DNA from: Strobilurus pachycystidiatus
Taxonomy: Eukaryota > Basidiomycota > Agaricomycetes > Agaricales > Physalacriaceae
Reading direction: 5' to 3'
DNA length: 64,000 bases
Assembly: GCA_019915135.1 (NCBI GenBank)
Contig: JAHLMK010000005.1
Span: forward strand, 2,418,001 to 2,482,000
Below, one piece after another: positions 1 to 11,845 of this stretch. The translations under genes and the position numbers were made by a program. Numbering within the stretch: position 1 is the first letter of the stretch; every line of letters starts with the position of its first letter. Below the pieces are notes generated by a model. The model searched no databases. It was not told the origin of the DNA and saw only the letters and a list, made by a program, of their open reading frames with translations.

Positions 1-620
1 GGTGCTTGCCCTGGGTGGGAGTGTCGACAAGACGATATTGAGATCATAGGGCACAGCAACACTCTCGACAGCATGACTGCCCTCCAATAACAATAACCTG
101 GCACTTACTCGAAGCGAGGGGCGGTATGATGGCCGCTAAATTGTGGCTTTCTCATGCTATGTCAACCCTCCAGCTTTCCCCACACTTAGGCTCGCGTCGT
201 GGTCGTATCGTGACGGTATTTCTGATTGAATTCCCACGAAGACACTATTTGCGACAGTGGGCATTTACTACCTTGTGACTTGCCCGATGTTTTCTGCACG
301 CTTTTGCTGTCCCAGATCTTGGGTTTAGGCGAGGCGAGTGCAGAGGAGATGTGACTGGGATACCCCCAGGCGCCTGACCTGATTGATATCTCGTTGGAGA
401 AAAGTGGAGCCTCTAGATATGCAAACCGCGGTACGTTAGCTTACGTTGCTCCTAGCTTCTTAACGCCATGGATCTTCTTGTGTGTAGAAATTCTCACCTT
501 GAGTGTGTTCAATCTCGCAGCCCTCCTGTTTCCACCCTCCTCCCTGGACTCTTTGCTAAGAATCAACTCTGATGGGCCACTAGTAGCTCTGCAATTCCGA
601 CTCGGCCCAAGTGGATCTGC

Positions 621-629
621 ATATATAAG
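621..629 (+). promoter_or_regulatory. TATA box of the P450 gene
   Basis: ATATATAAG sits 39 bases upstream of the chosen ATG of the P450 gene (668). The rest of 1-667 shows no convincing coding exon; open frames there lack domain signals and are treated as intergenic or promoter sequence. Confidence 0.6.
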
Positions 630-667
630 CCCTGATTGCTCTGGTGTCTCTCCCAGCACCGTCCGCC

Positions 668-2806
668 ATGCTCTCAAACACTGATGTTGCGTTGATGCTT
701 CTCGGCGGAATCATCTTTGTCCTATGGTACAACAAGAAGACCATCCCCATGCCTCCTGGCCCGCCAAAGCTTCCAATAATCGGCAACCTGCTCGATATAC
801 CGTCCGGTGGTCGCGATTGGGAAGTCTACGGGACATGGGGGGACAAATACGGTGTGTGCTTTGCATACTTTCTCCGCCAATGTATCGCTGAAGGTGGTAT
901 GCAGGTCCTCTTTCCTCTGCTAGCGTCGGACCGACGACGGTAGTCATTATCAACAAATACAAGAAAGCGCAAGAGATCCTTGACAAGAAGGGTCCAATCT
1001 ACTCGTCTCGTCCTTACGTCGCTATGTCCGGAGATCTCATGGGATGGCAAAAGTCCACGGGATTGCTCGTCTATGGGCCCGAATTCAAGCAAACGAGGTA
1101 TGATTTCTTGTCAACGATCCCTCGTCACAGACTTAGGATGATGTGAAGGAAAATCTTTCATCAAGAACTCGGCAGCGCGTCCGCTATTCGCTCATTCTGG
1201 CCTCAAGAAGAGTACCACTCGCGCAGGTTTCTCGAACTGTGCACAGATCACCCTGAGCGTCTCGTCGACCATTGCTTCCAGTTTGTTCTCTCAGCCACTG
1301 GTAAAATCCACGACCTCACTAAGCCACTTATTCAGACACTCCGGAGCCATTATTCTTCGCATTGCATACGGCTACACTGCCAAAAACTATGACGATGAAT
1401 GGATTGCCACAACGCTTCAAGCGATGCATACTTTTAACGCCGTGAGTAGCGGTCAGGCCTTGGCAGTTGCGATGATGCTGACTTCGTTGTAGGCATCAGC
1501 TCCTGGTGCTTTTATAGTCAACCAACTTCCTTTCCGTGAGTTCCCCTCTTCAGAGTATTGTCGCACAATTTACCCTCCTCATCAGTCCGCCATCTACCCG
1601 AGTGGTTCCCGGGTGCAGGTTTCAAGCGCCAAGCGCGTGAATGGGCACCAAGATACCTAGACATGGTTCAAATTCCTCTAGCCTTTGTGAAGAAATCACT
1701 CGTATGTATACCTCTGACGGACAAGTTCTGTGAAGCTTATGTCATGTAGAAAGCTGGGACAGCCGAAGAATCGTTCTGCGCGAAGTGGCTCAAGCAAGAC
1801 CTCAGTCCCGCAGACGAAGAAGTCTTGTTGCACGGCGCCGGAGCTATGCTTGGAGGTACGATTCAACATCATTATCCTACCGCCCCCCATAACTGAGACA
1901 AATTTGCAGCTGGTGCTGAAACTGTACGTGAATTATCTGTCGAGAAATGCGTATGCTCATCGAGGGGTACAGACCGCGATCACTATTCACTGTTTCTTCC
2001 TGATGATGACCCTCCATCCCGGTGTTCAGAAGAAGGCACAGGCGGAAATTGACGCTGTATGCGGCAGAGATCGACTACCACACTATGGCGATAGGGAGCA
2101 CCTGCCCTACCTACACGCTGTCATCAAAGAGGTTATACGAATCCACCCTGCGGTCCCAGCCGGTGAGTTTCAGCGCACGACACTCTATGTGGATGTAATT
2201 CACTGGCATGCTGATTGTTTAACAGGCATTCCACATACCACAGTCGCGGACGACGTCCATGATGGTTATTTTATACCGAAAGGCAGCCATGTTTTCGCCA
2301 ATATATGGTGTGTTGATGTTGAAACACGCTTGCTCTCTATGTATCTGACGAGTTTACAGGCAGATGTGTCGCGATCGGGAGGTCTACACTAGGCCCTTCG
2401 CGTTCGATCCTGAACGCTTTATGGGGACCCAACCCGAGCAGGATCCTTACGAAATCATCTTCGGTTTCGGACGAAGGTATGTCTTGTCTTCTCTTGTCCA
2501 TTGCTTGAGGTCAATCCCAACGCGATGAGTAGATTATGCCCTGGTCGTCTGCTCGCAGACGCGTCTCTCTATATCACCATCGCCATGTGTCTATCGGCTT
2601 TCGACACATCACCTGCTTTGGACGACAAAGGCCAGCCTATCACGCCGGAGCTTGCGCCAATCCCTGGCACTGTCAGGTACTTAGAAGGCTTCTCCCGCCT
2701 CTTGAGGATAACATCTGACATGCTTCGCAGTGCATTGAAACCTTTCAAGTGCAACATCGTTCCTCGATTCCCCAAAGAACAACTTGACGAGCTGATTCGG
2801 CACTAG
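668..2806 (+). CDS. Cytochrome P450 monooxygenase (E-class, microsomal), about a dozen exons
   Basis: A haem-thiolate monooxygenase that would oxidise a small hydrophobic substrate at the ER membrane using electrons from cytochrome P450 reductase. The N-terminus (MLSNTDVALMLLGGIIFVLW) is a membrane anchor followed by the proline-rich hinge PMPPGPPKLPIIGN. Successive exons give the I-helix motif AGAET (split by an intron near 1913-1926), the K-helix ExxR as EVIR (about 2130), the PERF segment FDPERF (about 2408) and the haem-binding loop FGFGRRLCPGR, with the cysteine ligand near 2540. Well-supported junctions are 851/905, 1097/1149, about 1280/1336 and about 2476/2533. With these introns removed I find no stop or frameshift, so the gene looks intact. 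The sequence style resembles the large Agaricomycete P450 families often annotated as CYP64-like, but the substrate cannot be told from sequence. It converges on the terpene synthase-like gene at 3208-4368, which suggests, without proving, that it oxidises that product. Confidence 0.93.
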
Positions 2807-2879
2807 ACATACACTTATTCGTATACCTTTCATAATATTGTTATGCCGGCTGCCACTATCTATACCCATCCAATTGATC

Positions 2880-2990
2880 ACTCCGCCGTTCCCGCATCCG
2901 CTTGCAGAGATGCAGACCTCGAGTAAAGAGGAGTGAACGTCGAGCTCAGCGATACACCAGCGTGAAGACATACTCATCGTCTCTAGTACT
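2880..2990 (-). pseudogene. Relic fragment of an F-box/LRR gene
   Basis: Read on the minus strand this stretch encodes SSRWCIAELDVHSSLLE, nearly the same as QSSRWCIVELDVRSSLLE in the F-box gene at 5656-7019 (around 6570-6630). The DNA is also visibly similar over about 90 bases, for example around GATACACCAGCGTGAAGAC. Nothing before or after it continues the gene, so it is a short duplicated leftover between the P450 stop and the terpene synthase. The rest of 2807-3207 holds no gene that I can see. Confidence 0.6.
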
Positions 2991-3207
2991 TGTGGCATGC
3001 AAAAGACCACAGTCAAGATTATTTACGGCGCCAAATTGGCGAGAGCCATTGCAAGTCACAGGCTGAGGACATCTTGAGGTCTTCAAGATAGTTTCATGGT
3101 CATGCCGCTCGACCCGTCACAACACGAAGATTTCATTCTCTAGGAATGTGTGTCTGTACAGTATAACGCAGAAATATTCCGGTTACGGGAGGCAATGTCC
3201 GGCGACA

Positions 3208-4368
3208 CTAAGTCAGATCCAACTCCCCAAGCCTATATCGTTTCGAGCCAATGTGGAAGTCAATGTACCCGCCAGCAAAGGCTGCAAACGCCTCTCGAGC
3301 CTGCTCGTCCTTCAACAACACCAACACTCTCTCATACCCCTTCGCCGCCCTCTCCGCCAAGCGGGAAAGCACCTCAATCTTCGACTTCCCCTGCGCATGC
3401 GCCAAGTACGTCACCATATTATCCTCTCCCGCCATTTCCTCCTTGTAGAACGAAAACAAATCGTTGTTGAAGTTGAGAAAGTCGCGTATTCCGGGGAGGG
3501 CGTCTTTGTATGAGAGGATGGGAACGGAGGGCGGGAAGACGAAGACGGCGTAGGCGTCGGGTATGCCAGAGAGGTTGCGGAGGTAGTATCAGTATTCCTC
3601 CGAGGGCTTCTCAGTGATGGCACTGGAGGACTCGAGACACTCGAGGTAACAGCCGGATATGAAGCGCAGGTTGGCCCAGCATATCACATCGGAGACTATT
3701 GGGCAGTAGTATTGGTACGTGGTCAACACATGGGCGACGAGATATTCAAGGACCTCGAGTTTCTGTGGTTGCTTGGTGTAGAACAGCTACAGTAAGTAAA
3801 TGAAATGAGATGATAGTGGCTGAAGGAAAACACGATGATTGACTTACATGAGAAAACTCCGCGACGGCTTGCAAGACCTCGGCATCCGTAGTACATATAT
3901 CGTCCACTGCTATGGCCAAGCCGGTGTAGATTGCAATATAGATCTTGGTCGCAAGATCAGGAAGGTGTCGGTACGTGTAGCTGGTGATGCTGGAACCGGC
4001 GGACAGCGCTGGGCGTAGGGCCGGCAGGTCGGGGTTCCAGCCGTAGGATGCAACCTTTTCGAAGACAAGGTCCTCGAACTCTTGGTCATACGGCGGTGGT
4101 GTCGCGTTGAAGCGACATCGGTGAAGGTACCAGTTCAGGACCGCACGAATGCACTCCTTCGTCTCTCCTTCAAGCTTCCCGTCAAAAGGGGGTTCATCCT
4201 GCCAGATAGTAGGTACTCATGAACGTCAAGATTGTGGGCAACCAAAAGACGTACCAGCGGGGCCGGGAAGAGTCCTAAGCTCTCTCGGGAAGCCTTCGTT
4301 GAACCATTGAATCGCGGGAAAAGGTATGTAAGAGTCCGACGGAGGCTTGTTCCACCAAAACTAATCAT
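3208..4368 (-). pseudogene. TRI5-fold sesquiterpene synthase-like gene with an in-frame TGA
   Basis: The gene encodes a class I terpene cyclase related to trichodiene synthase; the family cyclises farnesyl diphosphate using Mg2+. I read three exons: 4368-4255, 4198-3848 and 3786-3208, all in phase 0, giving 348 codons, slightly shorter than usual for this fold. The aspartate-rich metal-binding motif is DDICTTD in exon 2 (about 3885-3910) and the NSE motif is NDLFSFYKE in exon 3 (about 3440-3470). Both motifs are complete. However, codon 3591-3589 (minus strand) is TGA, in frame, between the two motifs, with no GT-AG intron able to remove it. Conservation continues unbroken on both sides, so inactivation must be recent, or this is a sequence error or a read-through site. 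As written, the product would lose the NSE motif and could not bind the full metal cluster. It lies tail to tail with the P450. Confidence 0.82.
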
Positions 4369-5655
4369 GACGTCGCGAGAAAAGGTGGCCTGTGGAAAGA
4401 GAACAGCGGGGTGGGTTTGTCTTTTCTGGAGACTGGTTCGTCTTCATTTATAACCTGCGTTGTCAAGTTGAATGCACAGATAAAAAAAAAACAGAGATAA
4501 CTTATGCCCATACCGTATGCCGCTGAGACAGACTCCGGCGATAATAGGACGCGAAGAGTTGGCTTAGAGACACCCAGCATCATCTATCACTCTTCACGGA
4601 ACAGTACTCCCGCTGCCAGTGGATGTTCAAGCGAACAGTATGGCACAAAGAGATATCACTGCACTCGTTGACGAAGGTTTGGCTCGGAATGAGGAAACAC
4701 CGGAAGGGCGTGATCTCGACCACCATGAGAACTCCAGGTACATCGGGATACGAACCAAACGATATATATTCGTTTTCCCACCGCGCTGTGACTGCTGAGA
4801 GAATATCCTGGCGAGACAAGAGCAGCTTTTGGGTCGGCAGCGCGTCAATAGACGCGTCTGAGGCTCGTGAAGATCAGACAGAAAGGGACTCGAGAGCGAA
4901 TGCACGGGAGCGACGGGACCTCTACTGATGGAGCTAGAGAGCTAACTTAGGTATGCGGAGATATGCCGGTGTTTTCCTTCGTCGCTCGTTAGGATCTTCA
5001 ATTTCCGTACGCCTCATTTTGGAGCAGACGAAGTTCGCGTCCATTCTGCGTGCCACAGAATCGGCTGTAGATGCGAAGAAGGGTGAGGACAAGCCTGACG
5101 CAATGGCAGGTCATGAATGTGTTCGCGTTGTGACAGGCTTGGAAGTTGGCCGGCATGACATGCGAGGGAATGGGAGGTCTGGTCCTGTCTGATCTTTACT
5201 AGACTGGCGTGGATGCCGGGCGGGGGTCGAAGGCAGGGAAGATTGTGGTGCGACGAGAAGGGCGTCAAGAACGAGTCCCAACGGAGAACTGACTTCTGGA
5301 CGACTAGGAACGAGGATAAGACACGTCGAACTAGGAGTTGTGTTTTCTCTATAAACTCGGGACCGTCTTTGTCGCGTCTTCGAACCCTGGCATTGGTGTC
5401 ATTGGGCTGCTGCTATCAGCCGCTGCCTCCTTGAATTTGTCCATGATGCAGGTGAGTCGTGAGTCGCGACGAAGAGTTATGAAAGGATGATCATGACGAG
5501 GTCCGGTGACAGGAGGAAGGCAAAAGGCGCATGCCCAAATTTGGACATAGCTAATCGGGAAGAGCGGGTCGGGAAGAGCGGGCCGCATTCCCGCCCTCTC
5601 TTTGATATTTATCGTATTCAAGTGCATTACAGTATCGTACAACAAGGCTCCGTAT
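4369..5655. other. Intergenic stretch without a recognised gene
   Basis: Short open frames occur on both strands. The minus-strand frame at 4580-4819 has a protein-like composition (SRQDILSAVTARWENEYIS), and one beginning near 5445 starts MDKFKEAAADSSS. Neither shows a domain, a clean start or splice partners that I can support. This could hold degraded upstream sequence of a duplicated gene, but I make no functional call. Confidence 0.4.
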
Positions 5656-7019
5656 TCATGGTATTGTGACGCGAGGAAACCAATACGGGCCCTTCCACCA
5701 CTTCCATTCATCGTGATTGCTGTTGAAATTATCAAGCGTCACCTTCAAACCACCATTCTCTAATTCCCTCAGTCCGGCGTCTTGCAAAGCCGTGAAATCA
5801 AGGTCCGAGCAATACAACCTCAACAGCCGTAAACCCTGCCGCTGCTCGAGGAAGGCGATGAACTCTTCCTTCGTTACGGAGTCGGTACCAGATTCAACAC
5901 CAGCGGCGAACTGGACTTTGTCGACCATGACGGTGAGGACGCTGAGAGAGGGAAGCACGGCGGGGTTTGAGAGTTTGCGCATGGTCTCTGACGCGCGCTC
6001 GGGAACGGGAAGTGTGACGCGGTTTACTTGGCAGAACGCTCTGTCAGTAAGATCAACTTCGTCGAGGAGTGTCCCGCTGAGGAGGGAGAGGACTGTCAAT
6101 GTGCAGCCGGAGCGCTTGATAAATTCGTCGAGGATGCTGCATGACTCGGGCGTGTGGTCGCGCACTGTCAAAGTGTTTAGTGCGGGGAGAGTGAGGGCGG
6201 AAAGGATGGTGGTGTATCGCACGCCGAGGTTCTTGAGGGTGGGAAGTACAATGGGAGACTGCTGCGTCGCGTTCAAATTCCAGCAGTCCAGGTGAAGCTC
6301 GGTAATGAAGGGGTAGGATTTGAGATAGTAGATTTCAGCAAGGTCATGGAGAGTGCATCCCAAATGGGTGATGGGCATGTGTTTAACAGGCGAAGGCATG
6401 AACCGACTCTCGCGAAAGTCGGCTTTGCGGAGCATCGGTGCGGAAAGGAACGTCTGGGCGAGGTCCCTGTCGGCTGGAACGGGACTAAGAAATTGCTGGT
6501 TCTTGAGGTAGAATTCCTCAAGAAGCGGCAGCCGTCCCCGCATCCGCCTGAAGAGTTGCAGACCCTCGAGTAAGGATGAGCGAACGTCGAGTTCAACGAT
6601 ACACCAGCGTGAAGACTGGCGAACTAGACGATCCACAAAACATCGAAGGGCCAGGGCACTTCGCTCGTCCGTGACTTGGCCCGGGGCTGGAACGTCTCTG
6701 GGGGCTTTGATGGCGATGTTCAATGCATGTCGTCCTGACCGTGATATGTGTTCATCCAGGATATCCTTTCCAGCCTTCATCAACAGGGATCTGGAAGGGA
6801 GGATGATGGTAGACCAAAGGGACGAGGTGGAGAGGACAAGATGCCGCCAAGTGGCACAGACATGACCGAGCGTCCAAGGAGGCGAGCTTGTGTCAAGACT
6901 ATTGACTGGGCGTCGGGAGACCTTCTCGAATATGTCGAGCCAAATCTCGCACGGAAGGTGCGGAGTAGGGTGGGTGATGCTATGGAACGGGTCAATGGTG
7001 AGCAGATAGCGATAGTGAA
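5656..7019 (-). CDS. F-box-like protein with an LRR-type C-terminal region
   Basis: This looks like a substrate-recruiting subunit of an SCF ubiquitin ligase, one of the expanded Agaricomycete F-box set. Reading leftward from about 7019, the frame gives LPCEIWLDIFEKVS then WTLGHVCATWRHLVLSTSSL, a typical basidiomycete F-box core, followed by about 370 residues of leucine-rich sequence (for example ITELHLDCWNL, LPALNTLTVRDH, LRLLRLYCSDL). The frame is open to a TAA near 7029 with no ATG before the F-box. The true start is therefore probably in a short upstream exon. A plausible intron runs from a GTAAAG near 7076 to CCATAG near 6979, with a CTAAT-type branch site between, but I cannot fix it. 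The first ATG inside the open frame (6780) would cut off the F-box. Relatives in the window are the relics at 2880-2990 and 44735-45486. No internal lesion is seen. Confidence 0.72.
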
Positions 7020-7170
7020 CCGCACTTTATCATGATGGTCATTAGCGAAGAAGGGGAAGAACAGCTTTACATAACTGAGTTGAAGATCACCAGTGGTCAC
7101 TGGTTACGTCGTGGCGTCGTTTGGACCCGTTTGGCACCGTGTGAATGTCCGTGCGGCTTGACTCGAGACC

Positions 7171-9340
7171 ATGTCCGGATTTCCTTGGCACCTTCTCAAA
7201 GCGCGGACTCTGTTCACCATCCTCAAGGACAGCGGCATCTCCGCCTACATACCTCATGACGTCTCGTTGAAAGTCGTCGAAATTCTCGCAGAGCAGGGAC
7301 CTGGTACGTCGTGCTGCATATGAAGATCACCGATAAACTCAGCGCAGTTGGCAGAGCACGGGAAAGCAGAAATCGATGAACTGGTGGCAGAGTACAAGAA
7401 TGCGGCGGCTACCAAGCGTAAACGCGACCAGAAGGATGCACCGACCAGGCGGAAAGCAAAACGGCCGCGTTTATCTGTCGCGACGTCTCCTTCACCTCCT
7501 AGATTCAGGACTGTCAGACGGTCCCCGAGTCCAACAGCTCCGAGCTTGACTACGCTAGATCCCTCATCCGAGTCGGCATCGTTGACCACTGGCATACTGG
7601 AGCGCGACGAGCCAACTGCAGTATTCGTATCCGTGGCCACACAGGCTATGGACCTCGACGAAGACAGGTGGCAGGAAGAGATTGATCAAAAGAGAATAGT
7701 CATCAAAAAGAGTGAAGACGACGACCAGGTGAGTTCAGACCTATCCCTAGCGCGTAAACCTTTGCTAAAAAAAACAGGTTGGCTGGGAATGCCCACAGTG
7801 CTTTCATCAGGCCAATTCCAAACCCGCCAACGCCGAGCGCGGTTCAGCACGACTGAATTCCCTTTTCCTCTCCAACGATGCGCCTTCTGAACAGGATCTT
7901 GCCGAATTACATTCTCTTCTGGCCTCCAGCGAACGAGATGTCTCTACGACGGACCAGCGCCTTCATTTCTTACGCGATGCATTGCACCAATCAGAGGCGG
8001 AAAGGGCAGATGCTCAAAAGGGTATCAAGGACACGAAGCGCGCTTTGCACCCAATCCGTCGACTCCCACCTCAGGTTTTGACCAAGATATTCCTTCTAGC
8101 TTCCGAGCTTCCTTCGGTTCCTCTAACCCGCGCAGAGCTCTCTTCGGGTGGGTACACTGACTCCCTGAACATGCGCGCTATGCCTTGGGCTGTATCACAC
8201 GTGTCCTTGTCCTGGAGGCGCGTCGCCCTCTCCGCAGATGAACTCTGGGCCAATCTCGTCTTTTCATTCGACTCCCATCCCGATTCTAATTACACGAGCA
8301 TGTTACTGTCGCGATATTTATCGCGTTCACACAATAGGATGCTTACTGTGCATTTGCATAGTTTCGTCGCAATCTCGAAAGACCACCGTGCCCTTCCGGT
8401 GTTGGTTGCCTCGATGCATAGGTGGCGCCAAGCCGGGATGCATCTACCATATGACGGGTATCACTTCATTCAGCAGCTGTGTCCTTCGTTCGACATCCTG
8501 CAGTCGCTTATTGTAACTGTCAGTGACCAGTATCGAGAAGTCGATACGAAATGCCTTCTGTTCAGCGAGGCGAATGCGCCAAATTTATCCTCGCTGGAGG
8601 TTTCCAATCCATCTTATATCTCTTCCTTGCTCGAATTTCCTCTCGAAAACATCACAAATATTGTTCTTCATCTAACCCACGTCCAGGACAGGACACTCAA
8701 GTTTATGGAATCATTAACTTCCTTGCGCACTGCCACTATCCACACCTCTGGTCACCTACCCGATACCCAAACCTCCCAAACGACTCATTCCAGACTAGAA
8801 TCTCTGACTATTGAAGGGCATTCGACGTATATCCTACAAAGCCTTGTCGCGCCTTCTCTCATCGCACTTTCCCTCCGTGTCCCATTGACCCCTCTGGGTT
8901 TCGAATCAAACACACATATCCCGGCTCATATAGGTCAAACGTTGCAGAAACTTCACGTGTCTCTCTACGACATCACATCCTCCCCCGAGCTCTCTTCCTT
9001 ACACGACATCCTCCTCACCACGCCCGAGATCACACACATAGAGATAACGTTCCGCGCTGCATCCAAAGAGGCGGACGTGCCTTGGTTTACCCTTTTCGCC
9101 CCCTCGGAGGAAGTGGTTCCAAAGCTCGAGTCGCTCGTCCTGTCGGGCGATGGCCCGGGGGTCCCGCTGTCGCTGAGCTTCATCGAGTTTGTTGGATCGA
9201 GGCGTTTACATGGAAGACGTGTGGCGAATTTGCGGTGGGTCGAGGTCGTCTCGATGAAGGAGGATCACGAGCAGTTTCAAGATGTGAAGTCGGCGTGGGA
9301 GGCTCTCAAACTAGATGGGCTCAAGGGAAACTTGAGGTAA
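7171..9340 (+). CDS. F-box protein with basic, coiled N-terminal region
   Basis: Three exons can be read: 7171-7303, 7343-7728 and 7778-9340. The first intron is only 39 bases; the second runs from GTGAGT to AACAG. The N-terminus (MSGFPWHLLKARTLFTILKD) and a Lys/Arg-rich stretch (TKRKRDQKDAPTRRKAKRPR) suggest nuclear targeting. Exon 3 opens with a CPQC pair (WECPQCFHQ), then a helical segment and the F-box IRRLPPQVLTKIFLLASEL ... VSHVSLSWRRVALSADELW. About 300 residues of leucine-rich sequence follow. The CxxC plus coiled segment plus F-box order is common in Agaricomycete F-box proteins. The bases around the stop (GAGGTAAGCG) also form a good splice donor, so a small extra C-terminal exon is possible. 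It is divergently placed from the F-box gene at 5656-7019, with only about 150 bases between them. Confidence 0.85.
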
Positions 9341-10158
9341 GCGTGAGAGTGAGTAGCTTTCTGCTCGTCAGCGTTGGCAAGGACTCAGAACTCTCAGCTC
9401 GAGGTCAACATAGAAGAGGTTAGATATCATCTCAATGATAAAGTCAGTCTTTCCGAATGTCATGCTGTTCTGTTCTAACGATAAACATCTAGGCATCCGA
9501 AGCTAAGTATTCGTGACACTCGGTGAGAGTGGCGACATCAAATTAGGATATTAGACGTTTCTTGGCATCACCCCGCACCTCCCCGCACTCCCTTAAAGCT
9601 CATCTTGGCAGTATCTTGGCGCAGACGTACTCATTCACATGCAGAATCAAGTGGGAGATTGGCGGTGGTTGTGGGTGAATGTTTACAGATAGATGACGAT
9701 TTCGTGAACGGTGAGATGTGGCGTTCGAATTTGTGACCCTGGTTCTCTTCTTTGTAGATTTGTAAAATTTGTATTTACAGGTCCTTATAAGTATGTATAA
9801 GTCCGTGTTCGATGATGTTGGACTACCGCTGAGCCTTCCATTCATAGTCCTACTTACAACGCGTTCACAGGCGTCTACTATTCTGAGTGCGAACGTGGGA
9901 TCGTTGTACGGCAAACCGGAACGCGATAACCGCTTTGGCACCAGAGAACTCTGGAATGGAAGGGAGTGCAGTAAATGGCATTGATGTACATGTGGAAAGA
10001 TCGAAGAGCTCACATAGGCTCACATTGTGCTACACTGAATTAAAATAGAAAGAGGGAACAGTACTACATGTGGAATATGTGATTCGAGATCAAGATACTC
10101 GAGCTGATGACGCTTCTGGCAGCTGGCAGTTGTAGACTTGATAACGGCCAGAGATAAT
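9341..10158. other. Intergenic region
   Basis: Only short frames without domain signal occur here. The longest, on the minus strand at 9600-10013, is rich in Ser, Arg and His and looks like chance coding. I see no repeat, RNA gene or promoter motif that I can support. Confidence 0.4.
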
Positions 10159-10577
10159 CTACGCGAGCGCACGAGGTGATCTGGTAGATACGGGTGACGT
10201 TTGACAGGGCGAGTTGATATTGAGGGACTTGGGACTGGGCGAGTCGCGAAAAAGTGACGCCACGCTGTCTCGCGGAACGATACGCGGCGCAAAGTCGAGG
10301 TTGCTCTTGTAGCCCTTAAGGAGATCCTTCCGACCGGGATGCGCGTCCAGACCGAAGACAGCACCGCGCTGCGGCAAACATGAGGATTGATAATGAAGGT
10401 TTTGAACGAGAGACAGAAGCGCACAGCGATGTTGTCCTCCTCCTGCTTTTCCATCAGCTCTTTGGAGGCACGGCGATTGCGCTGTATAGTCTTGTTGAGA
10501 ACATAGGCGCAAAGGGCTATGATAGCGAAGACAGTGGGTACGATACAGCCGAGCGTGATGGCCAGACTTTTCTCCAT
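10159..10577 (-). CDS. Small single-pass membrane protein of unknown function
   Basis: Two exons, 10577-10425 and 10368-10159, join in phase 0 across a 56-base GTGCGC...CGCAG intron and encode about 120 residues. Near the N-terminus is one hydrophobic helix, LGCIVPTVFAIIALCAYVL, preceded by a single Lys and followed by NKTIQRNRRASKELMEK, so the positive-inside rule predicts a cytosolic C-terminus. The tail is Ser/Pro-rich (SPSPKSLNINSPCQTSPVS), a likely phosphorylated disordered region. I do not recognise a family. The start at 10577 is the ATG immediately before the hydrophobic segment; an upstream exon cannot be ruled out, since the frame is open further 5'. Confidence 0.6.
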
Positions 10578-11781
10578 GCATGTAATCCGAGTCGCTAGTA
10601 TAAAGATAAGGTTGGTTTGTGTCCGCGCCGATCGACTTTCGTTTGGGGAGGCTTGAGGCATCGAGGCTCCTATCAATACTGTACGTGGTCAGTACTATAA
10701 TGCCGGGCTCTAGTATCCACAGTATCCACGGACGACCGACGTCTTGCATACTCAACGTCCACTATCATCGATCTAGCCGAGTCGAGATGATGTTCAGAAG
10801 AACAAAACTCGGACGCGGTACCGCAATGAAAGGCACTTTCAAGAGCGCTTTCCATGTGACTGCTATGAATAAATTGAAGACGACTTTGGAAGGTCGATGG
10901 AAGGGAGCCCGTGTCCCGGGGTTTCGTGGTACTTGTGCTCCATCCCGGATGCCAAGAAGCAGATAGCGGATTTTGAAAATATTCGGACGGAGCTCGCGCC
11001 TTCAGCATGTCGAGGACTTGGTCTCTAGTCAGACCGCTTCATCGTCGGGGTAAGTGCTGAGAATATGCCTACCGAGGATCCACAAAGACAATGATCATGA
11101 TTGCATTGGCAGAGTGTTTGGCCAGTCGAGCTCGCAATTCTCGTTCGGTACCGAGCGCCCTGGGTTCGAGGAACACAGCATGGGCATGGAATTGGGATGG
11201 ATAGAGAAGTAGCTCGTGAGAGACTGATGGGAAAGATTAGCACCCGGAAGCATTTTCTATTTTTATCTTCGTCCCTAACCACGTCTTCCTAACAACATCA
11301 GGTCATGCAAAGCCCCAATTCTATTCAAATCTCCTCTCGATAATGTATCACAGGTCCTCATCTCCATGCTTCCAGCATTTCTGCCTTGTGCCAACTGCCG
11401 ATAAAGTGGGTCAAACTATCGTAATCATGGGCCGTCGAGCTGTATACGCTTCACAATTGAGCCACTCTCGTCGCGTCTATCGTCCGGAATTTATCATACA
11501 GCCACATGGACAGCACATCTTTGGTCGGTTTCTATCATCTCTATCTTGGAAGTACGGAGAAAACGCTAATGAACCCAGGACCTCAGTGATTGACCATGAT
11601 CGCGCGTCCATGCGCTTCTTCATTTCTTCTTCTTCTGAGCTCTCGACTTCTGAAATGAGGCTTATCATCTCTAACTGGTCCATTTCTCCGCATGGACACA
11701 CATCATTCCTTGATGTTCTGCCTCAACATGCCTTCCATTCACTGTGCCTCAATTCCCCGGCGAATAAGGTGGCTTCTGAGG
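10578..11781. other. Intergenic region upstream of the G1 peptidase
   Basis: About 1.2 kb without a supportable gene. The open frame at 11343-11786 (+) has no domain and ends at the TATA box of the peptidase, so it is probably promoter sequence. Confidence 0.4.
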
Positions 11782-11789
11782 TATAAAAG
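11782..11789 (+). promoter_or_regulatory. TATA box of the G1 peptidase gene
   Basis: TATAAAAG lies 57 bases upstream of the first codon of the G1 peptidase gene, in an otherwise non-coding stretch. The spacing fits a strongly transcribed secreted-enzyme gene. Confidence 0.7.
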
Positions 11790-11845
11790 CTCGGATCGTG
11801 AACGTCAAAGCCTCAGCTCACCAGCTGCTTGACTCCCTCTGCACG

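Noticed and set aside
4580..4928. Second gene upstream of the terpene synthase
   Set aside because: Frames on both strands are protein-like for short stretches only, with no domain, start or splice partner.
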